Origin: Spongilla lacustris
Lineage: Eukaryota > Porifera > Demospongiae > Spongillida > Spongillidae
Direction: 5' to 3'
Length of the DNA: 64,000 bases
Assembly: GCA_949361645.1 (NCBI GenBank)
Contig: OX442421.1
Location: 1,080,501 to 1,144,500 of the forward strand
Positions within the stretch are counted from its first letter, which is position 1, and the number at the start of each line of letters is the position of its first letter. The notes under the pieces were generated by a model, which saw nothing but the letters and a program-made list of their open reading frames with translations, had not been told where the DNA came from and did no database searches. The position numbers were made by a program, and so were the translations under genes. Shown one piece after another: positions 20,503 through 32,111 of this stretch.

Positions 20503-23500
20503 GACGAGGAAAGGCTCAGACGCAAAGGGAGAGGAATGAACTTATAGTCGAGTGTTGGGACATGACCCGTGGACCGGGAGATACGATCGGAAACATCTCT
20601 TTGCACATATTAGGTAGGCCTATCTGTTGATACTTAGATATAAATATGCAGAGGATTAGCACTGTTGTCCTTGCATTGTGTGAATCACATGTCTGGTACA
20701 ACGTCATTTCCTCTTCTACCTGAGCAATGTCACTCCATGGACCGTAATTGACTTTAACCAATAGGCCGACATACCACAATTATTCTATCAGCTATCAGTG
20801 AATGCAGAATGTCCATTATGCCTTATGCTTCTTAATAGTCCAATAGAACTAATTAACTGTGGTGCAGTTGTATGCTTCCAGTGTGTTTGCTCATGGTTGA
20901 AAACCTCTGTAACACTTTCATGTCCTTGCTGTTATGAGCAAAGGCCAGCAAGCAACTGTGTACAGGATGTTGTAAGAAAAATAAGTGTGATTTGTCCAAA
21001 TTGTGCAGGAGCTTGGTCATTATGAACACCATTTGAACAGCAGCTGTAGTTATTTGCCCATTGAAAGTGTTATTGAAGGAATTCTTCTCCAGCCAGAAAG
21101 TGCACCACTTTCAAGTATAGAGTCTGCTTTGCAAGCAAATTTGGTTAGACGATCCCTTTCTATGAGCCCCGATAAGGATGTAATGGTTGTTAAATCCACA
21201 GGAAAGGTATGTAAATTTTGTGTATTTTGTTCTACACATACAAATACATTTAATTCCTAATTCTCCGCTTATATGTACATAGCCACTTGTACTTACAAAG
21301 CTGACCACCCCATCTGTTCAGTCAAGTGTTGCATCTACCAAAACTGTGAAAAGAAGAGTTGAATACTTAGCCAAAGTACGAAGATATGTCAGTGGATGTG
21401 ATGCCACTGCTCAATTATCACAAGAAATAAGATCTTCTACTGTTGAGGAGCGCTCCAGGATTTTAGATGAACTGACATCACAGAGTGGATGCCAGGTCAT
21501 TGTTTCAACAGAGGACTCACTGGCAATGAAGGCTAACCTTATTTTTCCTTGGAACAAGATTAGAGTGATGAGAAGGTACATGATTACATGTATGTGTATT
21601 GAGTTGAATAACATCCTTTGATTTTTTATAGATGGTTAAAAGCATGGGGTGTTCAACTAGCTAGTGAGCAGAAAATGCGACAAAGAACAAATACTCTTAT
21701 TGGAACAAACATGAGTGCTGAGATGATACCATTATTATTCAAACACAAGGGTGGAGCTGATGAAATTAAACCAGCCCCTTTAGCATATATACCTCACTTG
21801 TGGGCTAGAATACAGACTTTATTAGAACAGAATGATGTCACAGGGTTAGTAAAATGAACATTGCTGCATTGTAATACCATACCACGCTGCCTCAACTTAG
21901 GGTGGATCGTCTAACTTGGCACAATGGTGTAATACCTGCTGATGAACTCTGGGTCAAAATAGGTGGAGATAAAGGTGGCAATACCTTTAAGTTTTGTTTT
22001 CAGCTTCTGAATGTTGCTACACCTAATTCTGTCGAGAATACATGTGTTGTAGCAATATATTCTGGTCAGGACTCTTTTGTGAATTTGAAGATCTGTTTAG
22101 AACGATACGCTCAGCAAATAGCAGACATTGAAGCAACAGGTTGGAGGTGAGACTATTGGGAATATTATACACTTTGTTTTTCACATGATATTAATCATTT
22201 CAGAGGGAAGAAAATTCGGTTTTTTCTGTGTGGTGATTATAAATTTCTTAGTGAGATAGAAGGAATATCTGGTGCAAGTGGTAGGAAAATGTTTTATTCA
22301 ATGTATTGGTATGTTGAATACATTTTAATACACAGGCCGTCATTTTTGCTTGTGGTGTTTTATGACACATGAAGAGATCATTTTACCACCCAATGTTGAA
22401 TGTAGAGTACAACTACGCACAATCGCATCACTGTGCTATGATCACAGCAGATTTATGAATGCTGGGGGAAATTTGAAGACAGCTAAGAGATTCAATAACG
22501 CTATTCGGCAACCACTTTTTCTTTCCATACCTCTGTCTCAGGTACGCCAATTCAAGAGTACATACTTGCATGGTGATACACTATCATAATGTTTATAGGT
22601 ATGTCCCCCTGGACTTCATATAACAATGGGTATTTTTTTGAGATTGTTTGTTCTGCTGGAAGAGGATTGTCATAAGCTGGATTGCAGAGCTGTTGTATTG
22701 GATGGGGTGTCTGCTATCTCCTATGATAACTACTGTGCAGCATTAGTTTCCAAACGGGAACTAATGGATGAGATGGTATCACTGAAGGATACTATCCAAT
22801 GTTTTGAACAGCATGTGATATACATGCTGTCATATGGTGAAGAAGAAATGGATGCAGCTGTAGAGCTTCTAAAGCTTGAAATTGAAGAGAATAAAGATAG
22901 GCTTAATGTTGTAGTAAGATTTTAGTTATTGATGCAGAATGTTTGATTGTGATACATTGTATGTTATAAACCTAGTGTGAAGAGATTGACAAGCTTGAAG
23001 CTTCTTTGAAAGACGATTTCAAAAAGGAAGATGGACCCTTTGTGAAGGCTCTAGACAATGCTCTAGCCTCTTTTCATGTAAAGAGGCAGGCATACTACAG
23101 TGGAACATTTGTGGGTAGTCATGTTCACAGAGCATTAAAGGTAACAACTGCATTTTGTGCACAATAGATCAAACATGATTATACATTCTAGGCCAACAAC
23201 ATTGCAATACTTTGCAATTGTATCGTATCAACTGCAGAAAACTACACACCCTTGTGTAGTGAAGCAAGAGCTATTAGCCAGAAGTACTTGTCACTTTTTA
23301 ACTTATTTCAGAAGTGCCATAACATATATGACAAGAACACTGTCTCTGATGAAGAAATACAGCAATTAGGTTAGTGCAAATAATTAGTCAGTATTGTGAG
23401 TGAAACAGTACACTTTCATATTTGTTTTTGTAGAAGAAAGCATTGGAGCATTTATGGCCTTTTATCGCGAAAACTTTGCTATTCATTCAGTACTACCAAA

Positions 23501-23690
23501 AATGCACTTCTTAGAAGTCCATGTTGTACCTTATCTGAAACAATGGCACATGGGCTTTGGATTTTTGGGTGAGCAGGGAGTTGAAAGCATCCACCATTAC
23601 TTCAATGACCTTGAAAGGACGTACTGCTACATACTGCTCCATCAAACGTTGCTGCAAGGCCACAGATAAAGCGACGCAAACAGAATTAAC
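20503..23690 (+). CDS. Multi-exon gene: RAG1-N-like RING/zinc region plus DDE-transposase-like core
   Basis: Exons with GT/AG borders and matching phases: 20503-20613, 20799-21206, 21283-21575, 21632-21844, 21901-22146, 22204-22280, 22336-22541, 22599-22913, 22976-23140, 23192-23369, 23434 to about 23690. Exon 2 encodes a RING-like zinc site (ECPLCLMLLNSPIELINCGA, VVCFQCVCSW, LSCPCC) and then ICPNC...GHYEHHLNSSC, the layout of the RAG1 N-terminal RING and first zinc finger. Later exons give KIGGDKGGNTFKFCFQLLN, FFLCGDYKFLSEIEGISGAS, HFCLWC, PPGLHITMGIFLRLF and FLGEQGVESIHHYFNDLERT. The Asp in GGDKGG, the Asp in CGDYKFL and the Glu in GEQGVES are my DDE candidates. A RAG1-N-like protein in mobile elements (N-RAG-TP) is known from molluscs, and this looks like that type. 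There are frame breaks near 21005-21012 and near 23640. The true start was not found. It could be a transposon copy or a domesticated gene. Confidence 0.7.
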
Positions 23691-24269
23691 ATATGTATCG
23701 TAGCAGCACGTTCGTATCAACCGCGCTACATGTACCTGGTGTTACGATAATGTATGATAATATAATACGAAGAAAAAAAACCCTCTGAACACATGAATCC
23801 TGCCATAAGTATCCAAACTGATTGTACTTTTTAAATCCGTAGTCGTCTTATTCGACAAAACTGCACGTTTCATAATACACGATGATTGGTGTTTAGGGTA
23901 TTAGCAAAAAAAAACTCTGGAATGCATTGGCAAAAATAAAAATAAACAGGATATCGCTATGGACTGAGATAGTGTGTATGTTTCGAACTTTTAAAAACTT
24001 GGTTTTCTCTTCAAAAGGCTGCAATAGGTTGAAGACTTGTCGGTAACTAGATCTGTTGTCAAGGGGCATTTCAAAATTTCTTATAACGCGGCGCGCGCGT
24101 AGTAAATGTCCAATGTTTCTATGGAGCCTAACAGCCGTGTGCACCGAACGGTCTTTTTAGTAGCTGCACTGTAAAAGGGACTACCTCATCCACTCGATGG
24201 GTTTTCCAGGGCAGAGATTTCCTTTGCCCTGGTAACATTATACAGCTAGCCCAGGCTCCCCCATGTCTG
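23691..24269. other. No gene seen
   Basis: A+T-rich sequence follows the RAG1-N-like gene, with no terminal inverted repeat that I could pair to the upstream side. GGCGCGCGCG at about 24089 stands out in base composition. Confidence 0.35.
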
Positions 24270-24641
24270 GTGGATGGAGGTGGAGCATGTGGGCCATACC
24301 TCAGAGCGGGCTATGAGGTCATGGGTGTGGGTGTGGCTTCGTGCTCCACCTCAACAAGTGTGCTGCACATTGTAGCACACGATCAATTGAATGAACTTAT
24401 AGTCGAGTGTTGGGACATGTCCCGTGGACCGGGAGATACGATCGGAAACATCTCTTTGCACATATTAGGTAGGCCTATCTGTTGATACTTAGATATAAAT
24501 ATGCAGAGGATTAGCACTGTTGTCCTTGCATTGTGTGAATCACATGTCTGGTACAACGTCATTTCCTCTTCTACCTGAGCAATGTCACTCCATGGACCGT
24601 AATTGACTTTAACCAATAGGCCGACATACCACAATTATTCT
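24270..24641 (+). pseudogene. Second copy of the first RAG1-N-like exon and intron
   Basis: The frame reads CGPYLRAGYEVMGVGVASCS, then LHIVAHDQL and continues into NELIVECWDMSRGPGDTIGN and ISLHILG before the same GT donor as at 20613/20614. After the shared intron no RING exon follows, so this copy is cut off. Coding upstream of NELIVE differs from the copy at 20503, so one of the two has acquired a new 5' part. Confidence 0.55.
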
Positions 24642-26361
24642 AGCACTATGGTTACCTTGGCAGGTGTGCATTTGTGGCATCTATAACAACAAGGTCGAGG
24701 CGAGAAACACTACTCTAATCTAATGAATGGGTCATCTGTAAAAAAGCATATTATATGAGTAGGATTGTATGTGTTCTGTGTTGGTCCAAAGTGTATGAGT
24801 TCATGGCAGGGCTTTGATGGGGAGTACACTGCAACAGGTTTGCCACATGTAACAAAGATACCACGCAAGCCTGAGGGTGTAGGGGCCGAACAAAAGTCTC
24901 TTGTTGCTGATGGCATGTCAGGAGTAATTTTGAACCTTCACATAATGGTCTGAGTAATTAAGTGTGCATAATGAAAGCTTTCCCCTTTAGATCCTCCAAA
25001 AAGCCCTATGGCTATTTGAACATCACTAGGATGACATGTTATGGTAAATGTTACTGTTCTATTCTTTATCACAATTATCAACTTGAGTGTTGCAACTTTA
25101 AAAATATGGATCTGATACATTCATAGTGTTGTTCAAAAGTACAATACATGTAAAGTATGCTAGTTATGAATTGGGCACATGGAAATGATCACATTGAATA
25201 GCAACAGAGATTGGTACAGAACATGTAGTTGCAATTGCCTTAGGATATCATTGCCATTTTAGTTCATCAATGGATTGACGAACTAAAATATTTGCTTTAA
25301 AGGTTGGAAGCCTTTTATCCCCTGCCACTGCTCGAAGAACTTATTAACGATTGATTGCATAATTATGTATGTTTGATTTCAAATCCAATCACCTGATCAT
25401 TTATGTGTCACATTGAATTCAATTGTGTAAGAGATTTTGATCCAATCAGTGTTACCACAACAGGTTTGACATCCTACTTCCCAATTGGTTCTTAGGCAGA
25501 ATAGCAGCAATAGATGTATCTATCACCTCACCACTAAATTCTGTCACTTTGTTGGAAGCAGGAGTGTAGGGCACAGCCGGTACAGGAAGCACCAAGCCAA
25601 TGATCATAAGTGCTTCATAATGCCTATGGCAGTTGGGGGGTAATGAGGCTCAGAACACCATCTCCAGGCTAGCATCCCATGCACCTGGCCTACCAATAGA
25701 TTTCCAGTTGCATGTAAACATAGCAGAGAAAGTTGAGGAACATTTTAACCCAAATGCTTCTTACTTTGAACGAATTATTGATGAAAGAATAAAGGTCTGA
25801 AACAAGCTAAAGCAAATAGTCAATTGGCACAAAAAAAGCAGACGCAAGAATATGACCAGAAACATGCTAACCCAAAAGCCTATAAATTAGGTGCAAAAGT
25901 CCTCAAAAAGGATTTCAAAAAAGAAAAAAAAAGGAAAGGAGGAAAATTGGAATACAAGTAAGTGGGCCCATTTACTATAACAAAGTGTCTTAGAAAAGGT
26001 TTGTAGACCAAAGGAACCTATTAAGGAACAACCAACTTCCCTTGACTGATGCAGACAAACTATGCAGGCTAGAGAGATAATCTAAACACTGTTGGATAGA
26101 AAATTTATCGTAGATTACAACTATACTAACCATAGGAAAAGTTTTATGAATCCTGGTGCCGAAAACTCACCTTTCGGCAAACATACCTCAATGTATGGGA
26201 AAGGTACCAAATAAGGAACAACCACATGAATGGGTTGTTATATAAACACTCAACTGCATGGGGTTTGCTTTGGGGAGGGGGCAGGTGCTACTTGCTAAAA
26301 AATGAAACGTCTATCCTCTGGTTGACTAATTATGACCAATAAACGACAGGCCTGTCTCCAC
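24642..26361. other. Gene-poor stretch
   Basis: No supported gene. A 31-bp inverted repeat (TTTAGTTCATC...GACGAACTAAAA) lies at about 25259-25289. A short open reading near 25715-25800 (KVEEHFNPNASYFERIIDER) may belong to the transposon remnant downstream, but it ends in a stop. Confidence 0.4.
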
Positions 26362-26890
26362 TACATGGGGTAGATGCTCTTCCTGAAGACACCATTGTAA
26401 GCTTTATTGAGGATGCTGTGGAACAAGAGGTGAAGAGGCAGGTTGATATCGAGGCTGCTGCAATGACAACAGATAAAGACGCCAAAAATTGTCAATTCAG
26501 TACTACTCCACTGATCTGTGCAGTACGTCCTGAGCAGGTGCAACATGCTGAACCGACCTCTCCTCAAAGTTCAGAAAGTACCACTGATAATTCAGATGGA
26601 GAAAGCTTAGATCCACAGGACAACGCTATCCCTACTACAAGTACTCAATTAAAGCATATGAAAGGTTCAGCTCAGTGCATGACTTCAGTACAATGGATCA
26701 ATAAATTTATGGCTGCTGAGGATATGAAGCCATAGAGGAGAGATAGCTGAGAAAGAAGAGCGACGCAGAAAAAGAAAAGCAGCTCTAGAAGAAAAGGCTG
26801 CATTAAGAGCACATGAAAGCTATAATGAAATCAGGAGGTCGCAAAGGAGCACAATGCTGCACTCCTAGCTTGCCAAATGCTCGTGGAGGA
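26362..26890 (+). pseudogene. Possible C-terminal remnant of a DDE transposase
   Basis: A + frame encodes LPEDTIVSFIEDAVEQEVKR, a Ser/Thr/Gln-rich stretch, and KGSAQCMTSVQWINKFMAAE before a stop at about 26735. In another frame there follows a Lys/Arg/Glu/Ala-rich tail (EERRKKRKAALEEKAALRAH). Acidic linkers followed by charged coiled tails are common at the C termini of pogo/CENP-B-like transposases, but there is no catalytic domain here. The identification is weak. Confidence 0.3.
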
Positions 26891-27514
26891 TATTTATCCA
26901 GCAACTAGTGGGTCTATCAGATTCATTGATTAGCATATGAGCCATTATTGCAAACCCATAACTTTGATTAAATTTTTAATGAGATTTAGTGTTCCTTAAT
27001 AGGGGTGTGTTCCACATTTGGTCCCTTTGCTCTACTCACTTCAGTCAATTGAAAACCCATGCAAATCGTGTTCATATCCAGAACAGCAGCTACTTAATTA
27101 AAGGCAGGTTCTTTTAGCATACACTATCCTAGAAAAATTGCAGGTCATCAAGAAAGGTAAAGAGCAAATTGAAGATGAGTTTACTTAACTCAACCAACCA
27201 CCCAAATATGAGTGGCACAGTCATATGCTACGGGGCTATTTAGTGGTCTATCTGAGATTGCATTAGGTTAGAAGCAGGAAATATATATTAGGCTCAATCG
27301 GGGGGGGGGGCAAGAAAAAAAGTGGAAGACACCATCGTCCAATGTTGTAAAGCTTAAAGAAAGAATTATGAATCTGCTTTCAAAATAAAAATCGGACGTA
27401 AAAGAAAAAAGGTATGAGCGATTTAAAAAGGGGCATAGGGGGGTATCCCCCTATGCCCATTACCATTTTCGCATCTTTTCTGTTTTGCGGCGGATTTACA
27501 CGGGAGTAGCATTA
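26891..27514. other. No gene seen
   Basis: A G run lies at 27300-27310 and a small G/C hairpin GGGCATAGGGGGGTATCCCC at about 27431-27459. No coding recognised. Confidence 0.4.
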
Positions 27515-27732
27515 ATCTATTCCTCCCAGCCAAAGAACTTCACTGAGATTCCACACATAATCGTTAGACACTAGTAAAACTGGCAGGGGTGAATTTATCG
27601 TTTAACCCCCTTGTAGTGTTGAGAACAACCACAAGCAGGTTAAACTTAAATCCGTCACTGCCGGTTTTACTAGTGTCTAACGATTATGTGTGGAATCTCA
27701 GTGAAGTTCTGTGGCTGGGAGGAATAGATCCC
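27515..27732. mobile_element. 218-bp foldback element with ~75-bp arms
   Basis: The left arm (ATCTATTCCTCCCAGCCA, ACTTCACTGAGATTCCACAC, ATAATCGTTAGACACTAGTA) is inverted at 27650-27732 with very few differences. The loop (27600-27655) is unrelated. No target duplication is clear. It is a MITE-like hairpin without coding. Confidence 0.8.
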
Positions 27733-29019
27733 ATCTATCTATGATGACTCGCATGCAATGCACAATTATTTACTCGTGTTGTGTAAAGTTTATTTGCCAA
27801 AAGCAACACATGAGCAAGACATTGTATTGTTGTATAAGATGCTTAAACATCGGAGAGAGCAACCTTTATGAACGCTGTGAACCAAGCACACTAGATGTTC
27901 AAAATTTCATTTAGGCAGATATGGACTGTAGTTTATTAACCTATAATCTACTCTAAACTAAATAAATTGATATGTATTCGTCAGTTGATTGTTTTTTGGG
28001 AATAGCTAAATAAGAAGTGCTGTATCACCACAGATTGCTTCTTTAAAGTACATCGGAGCTCATTTTGACATCTCTGAAATATCAACTGAAAGTGATATGA
28101 CACTGAAATCAGGGACCTTATCCAATGATCATGAATACACTAGCCAAAAAGAATGATGGTGTTAATTATCAGGATAAAATACTGGTGCCGTTATAACCAG
28201 TTACTGTGGGCTTGAACTTTCAATGGGTCCAATTATGAGCAGTCCTACTTGTACATATTATCAAATTTAGTACATATTATTAATTCAAGCCAATACAGGG
28301 ATAACAGTAACCAAACGTACACATGCACCAAACACAAAAAAATACCAGGGCTACCCATTAAATATGAGCCATTAACCATCTAAAGTTGCTTCCAACTTTT
28401 GTTTTGGTTACGTAGTACCATTCATTTTTTGTATTTGAAAAATTGCAATTTAATAATTGATGAATCTTATGTACAAATCCATGACTATAGCTTAAATTAT
28501 AAATGACCACAAACAAATACCGGAAAGTTTGCAGTGTACCAACTAATTAAAAAAATTAAAATGGGCCTCAACTTACATGAAATCCAATTTCATGGACCCA
28601 GTGTTAAAAATGTATAACTTTACATCCTTTTGAGATCTTATATCCCTTTTTCTGTGTTACAGCACTTCGGAAACATCCTGTAACTCACTTGTACCCGCAA
28701 CACATTTTAACTCATTCCACACTTCCGCGCAGAGTATCGTCACTGCAGAACCCAAGACCACCACTGCATTGGTTAAATTTACCTGCGGGGCCGGCGGTAT
28801 ATACCACTGCTAATAGATGCATATAGTTTGTGTAATCAATCAATCAACCAATCAATCAGTCACAATTTTCATTTTAATGCGTACAGTAATTGAGTAATGC
28901 AACATAAATGTACAAGACCAAGTATGACCTATTTATTTTAGTGCTAAATGTAGTTCTCATGCAACACTTTGATGTGAGTCCATTTGCAGAACTCAAGTAC
29001 CTAGAAGATATATATATAT
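27733..29019. other. Gene-poor stretch with a (CAAT)n-like tract
   Basis: No gene recognised. At 28837-28862 AATCAATCAATCAACCAATC is a short tetranucleotide repeat. It follows an open stretch (about 28660-28810) that could be the 3' end of a non-LTR retroelement, but I see no RT motif. Confidence 0.35.
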
Positions 29020-29837
29020 GGGAAAGTTTACGAGAAAAGGGACCTAGCGTGTTATAAAAAAGTAAAATAAAAATGCATTACGTTTGATTTGCTATAACTT
29101 CCGAACAGTTAACGCTATCAACTTTGTATTTTCAACACTTCATACTGCACCATTTCTCTATGGTAAAATACATTTTGAAGTCTTGCACTTGCTCCATGTC
29201 AGTATTGCAACGTTCGATACCCCACTGGGTTCAAACCCGCCATAACTTTCGGTACGAGTAATCAATTCGCTTCAAATTCGGTTTGTAGGTAGAGAGGTCC
29301 TATACCTATCGATTTGTTCTGTTCGTTAATTTTTATGCCATCCGTTACGGAGATACAGTTGAACAAACTACGTGCACGTTTTCCCGCTTGATTAGCGCCA
29401 ATGTTATAATCCCCGCCTCCCCATACATTGAGCGGAATGCAATTTGCCCAAATCATTGGCGCGAATCGAGCGCGAAAATGGGCACGTAGTTTGTTCAACT
29501 GTATCTCCGTAATGGATGGCATAAAAATTAACGAACAGAACAAATCGATAGGTATAGGACCTCTCTACCTACAAACTGAATTTGAAGCGAATTGATTACT
29601 CCTACCGAAAGTTATGGCGGGTTTGAACCCAGTGGGGTATCGAACGTTGCAATACTGACACGGAGCAAGTGCAAGACTCCAAAATGTATTTTACCATAGA
29701 GAAATGGTGCAGTATGAAGTGTTGAAAATAGGAAGTTGATAGCGTTAACTGTTCGGAAGTTATAGCAAATCAAACGTAATGCATTTTTATTATACTTTTT
29801 TATAATACACGCTAGGTCCCTTTTCTCGTAAACTTTC

Positions 29838-29839
<2 letters not shown>
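29020..29839. mobile_element. 820-bp near-perfect palindromic element, copy 1
   Basis: The element starts GGGAAAGTTTACGAGAAAAG and ends with the inverse. The two halves are almost perfectly complementary to a centre near 29425. It is embedded in TA repeats on both sides. Each half carries TATACCTATCGATTTGTTCT, CCGTTACGGAGATACAGTTG and CGTTTTCCCGCTTGATT. A minus frame of 93 codons across the centre has an equivalent in the next copy, but it is a consequence of the palindrome and shows no domain. It is a non-autonomous foldback element of unknown superfamily. Confidence 0.85.

Positions 29840-29895
<56 letters not shown>
29840..29895. repeat. (TA)n microsatellite between two palindromes
   Basis: About 56 bp of pure TA separate the two 820-bp palindromes. 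TA tracts also border the far sides (29008-29019 and 30718-30740), so both elements sit in TA-rich targets. Confidence 0.95.
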
Positions 29896-29897
<2 letters not shown>

Positions 29898-30715
29898 GAC
29901 AGTTTCCACGAAAATGGCCCTTCGTTTATAATTATAAAATCTTATAAAATCGCTATGCATTAGAATCGTAATAATTTCCGAATGATTAAGGCTATCAACT
30001 TCCTATTTTCAACACTTCATACCACACCATTTCTCTATGGTAAAATACATTTTGGGGTCTTGCACTTGCTCCGTGCCAGAATTGCAACGTCCGATACCCC
30101 ACCGGGTTCAAACTCAACATAACTGTCTGTAGGATTTATTAAATCGCTTCAAATTTGGTTTGTAGGTGGAGAGGTCCTATACCTATCGATTTGTTCTGTT
30201 TGTTAATTTTTATGCCATCCGTTACTGAGATACAGTTGAACAAACTACATGCACGTTTTCCCGCTTGATTCGCGCCAATGTTATAATCCCCGCCTCCCGA
30301 TACGTTGAGCGGAACGCAATTTGCCCAAATCATTGGTGCGAATCGAGCGCGAAAATGGGCACGTAGTTTGTTCAACTGTATCTCTGTAATGGATGGCATA
30401 AAAATCAACGAACAGAACAAATCGATAGGTATAGGACCTCTCCACCTACAAACTGAATTTGAAGCGATTTCATAACTCCTACAGAAAGTTATGTTGGGTT
30501 TGAACCCGGTGGGGTATCGGACGTTGCAATTCTGGCACGGAGCAAGTGCAACAACCCAAAATGTATTTTACCGTAGAGAAATGGTGTGGTATGAAGTGTT
30601 GACAATAGGAAGTTGATAGCCTTAACCGTTCGGAAGTTATTACGATTCAAATACATAGCAATTTTATAAGATTTTATAATTATAAACGAAGGGCCATTTT
30701 CGTGGAAACTGTCCC
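29896..30715. mobile_element. 820-bp palindromic element, copy 2 with different outer ends
   Basis: It starts GGGACAGTTTCCACGAAAAT and ends with the inverse. The inner part (TTTCTCTATGGTAAAATACA, CCTATACCTATCGATTTG, CAGTTGAACAAACTAC) is closely related to copy 1. The outer 100 bp are different sequence. The length, 820 bp, is the same. Two subfamilies of one foldback family are thus lying side by side. Confidence 0.85.
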
Positions 30716-30841
30716 ACATATATATATATATATATATATATTCACACTTGCAGGTACATATAATGGAAACAAAATTTAGGCTGATTAGTGGTCATTATTA
30801 TGTATTATGTGCAACTACCAGCTAATACACACTGAGAATGC

Positions 30842-32040
30842 TTAAATGCAGGGGTGAAACAATTCCATTTTCTGTACTGGCATGAAAAAAACCATTACAT
30901 TTGTTTGAGCCATTGTTGCAAATGCAATGATTTCATTATCTGTTCCCCATGTACCTAAAGAGTTCATTTTTGTTCGTTCAATGTAATGAAATAAAGATGT
31001 GTACAACAAATCATCTCTGAAGCCAAATTGACAATTTAATCCTATCTTCCTTCGATTTACCAAGATGCATTATGCAGCAAACTGAAATTTACAAAACCTG
31101 CGACAATCATTAATAATACTGTCCCCACTATCACTACCATTGTCTAATGCTGTCACCGCTTTCACTACCATTATTAGCTGAGTCTTTATCAACATTAAGG
31201 TCATCAATTACAATGTCCACTGCTCTTTTGGATTCTTCCCCATCTTGTTCAATATCAATTGCATCAGCTTTCACCCCATATGTATGTGCCAAACGCCTCT
31301 TCTTCAAATATGTTTTCCTCTGGTTTTGTTCTACAGTGCAGTGACAACTTTTCCATTTGCTTCTCTCACGTTCAGTGTTTATGTATTCAGTCTTTTTGTA
31401 ACGTCCAATGTTTTCAGAATATAAAAATTCTTTCATTCCACTAAATACAGGCATCTTAATCATATTAAATTAATTACATGCTCTGCAAAAAGTTCTTCAT
31501 TGCATTTTGCCATATACAAACATCCAGTTAAGTTCAGCTTTGTTTGTTTAATAAAATCATCTGATAAACAGCCACAGTGTTTTTTTATGTTTAGATGTAC
31601 AATGGCACTTATAGGATAATTTTTAATGTGGGATTGAATATACTTTGCAGAGCACTTCTTTGATTTTAAGCCGTTTTTGTTGTGCTCTTGAGAGATAATA
31701 GGCTAGAGGAATCAAAGTCTTGTACATGCGTACTAATTTCCATGCCTTCTTTAAAGGCCTCGCCAAACAACTCAGTAAGGCCAACACCCTCAGCAGACTT
31801 AGAGGTGCCCATGTAAAGTTCATTCTGCTCCTCCTTTGTGCCCCGTTGTGACAGATGCTTATGGTACAATAATGCATTATTAGTGTAATTTTGAGTTTGC
31901 GTTTTGTGAATAGTAGCCACGAGTGAGCCAGCTAGCATCAATCTTTTTCATCGTTTCTTTTGCTCACTACAAATGATATCTAATTGGTTTTTAACTACAG
32001 GTCTTATGAACATTAAAGTTGAGATAAATGCCTTACTTGA
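30842..32040 (-). pseudogene. Broken OTU-Mutator-like transposon copy A
   Basis: Minus-strand frames match pieces of the intact protein at 50375-53056. In genome order they are FHYIERTKMNSLGTWGTDNE (30842-31063), LPVF-like MIKMPVFSGMKEFLYSENIG with KKTEYINTE and KKRRLAHTYGVKADA (31134-31463), and HKHLSQRGTKEEQNELYMGT with EGMEISTHVQDFDSSS (31666-31941). The catalytic OTU motif GDGNCLFR and much of the middle are missing. Divergence and stops show an old copy of a related subfamily. Confidence 0.75.
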
Positions 32041-32111
32041 AGCGGTTCTTTTCTAGGACGTCCCCCCCCAATTATTACTAATCAACAAATCAATTAACAG
32101 CCTTTGATGTA

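Larger units (their letters stand above)
20535..24641 (+). repeat. 252-bp direct repeat flanking the RAG1-N-like gene
   Basis: The segments 20535-20786 and 24390-24641 are nearly identical. One visible difference is GACATGACCC against GACATGTCCC. Each contains the end of an exon (NELIVECWDM, GPGDTIGNISLHILG), a GT donor and most of the following intron, ending at CCACAATTATTCT. In the left copy the RING exon begins 13 bp later. In the right copy unrelated DNA follows. Near-identity implies a recent duplication or gene conversion. Confidence 0.9.

Noticed and set aside
29262..30420. Two related 93-codon minus frames in the 820-bp palindromes
   Set aside because: They span the palindrome centres, and the other strand reads the same text. 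Conservation follows from the element, and no domain is seen.
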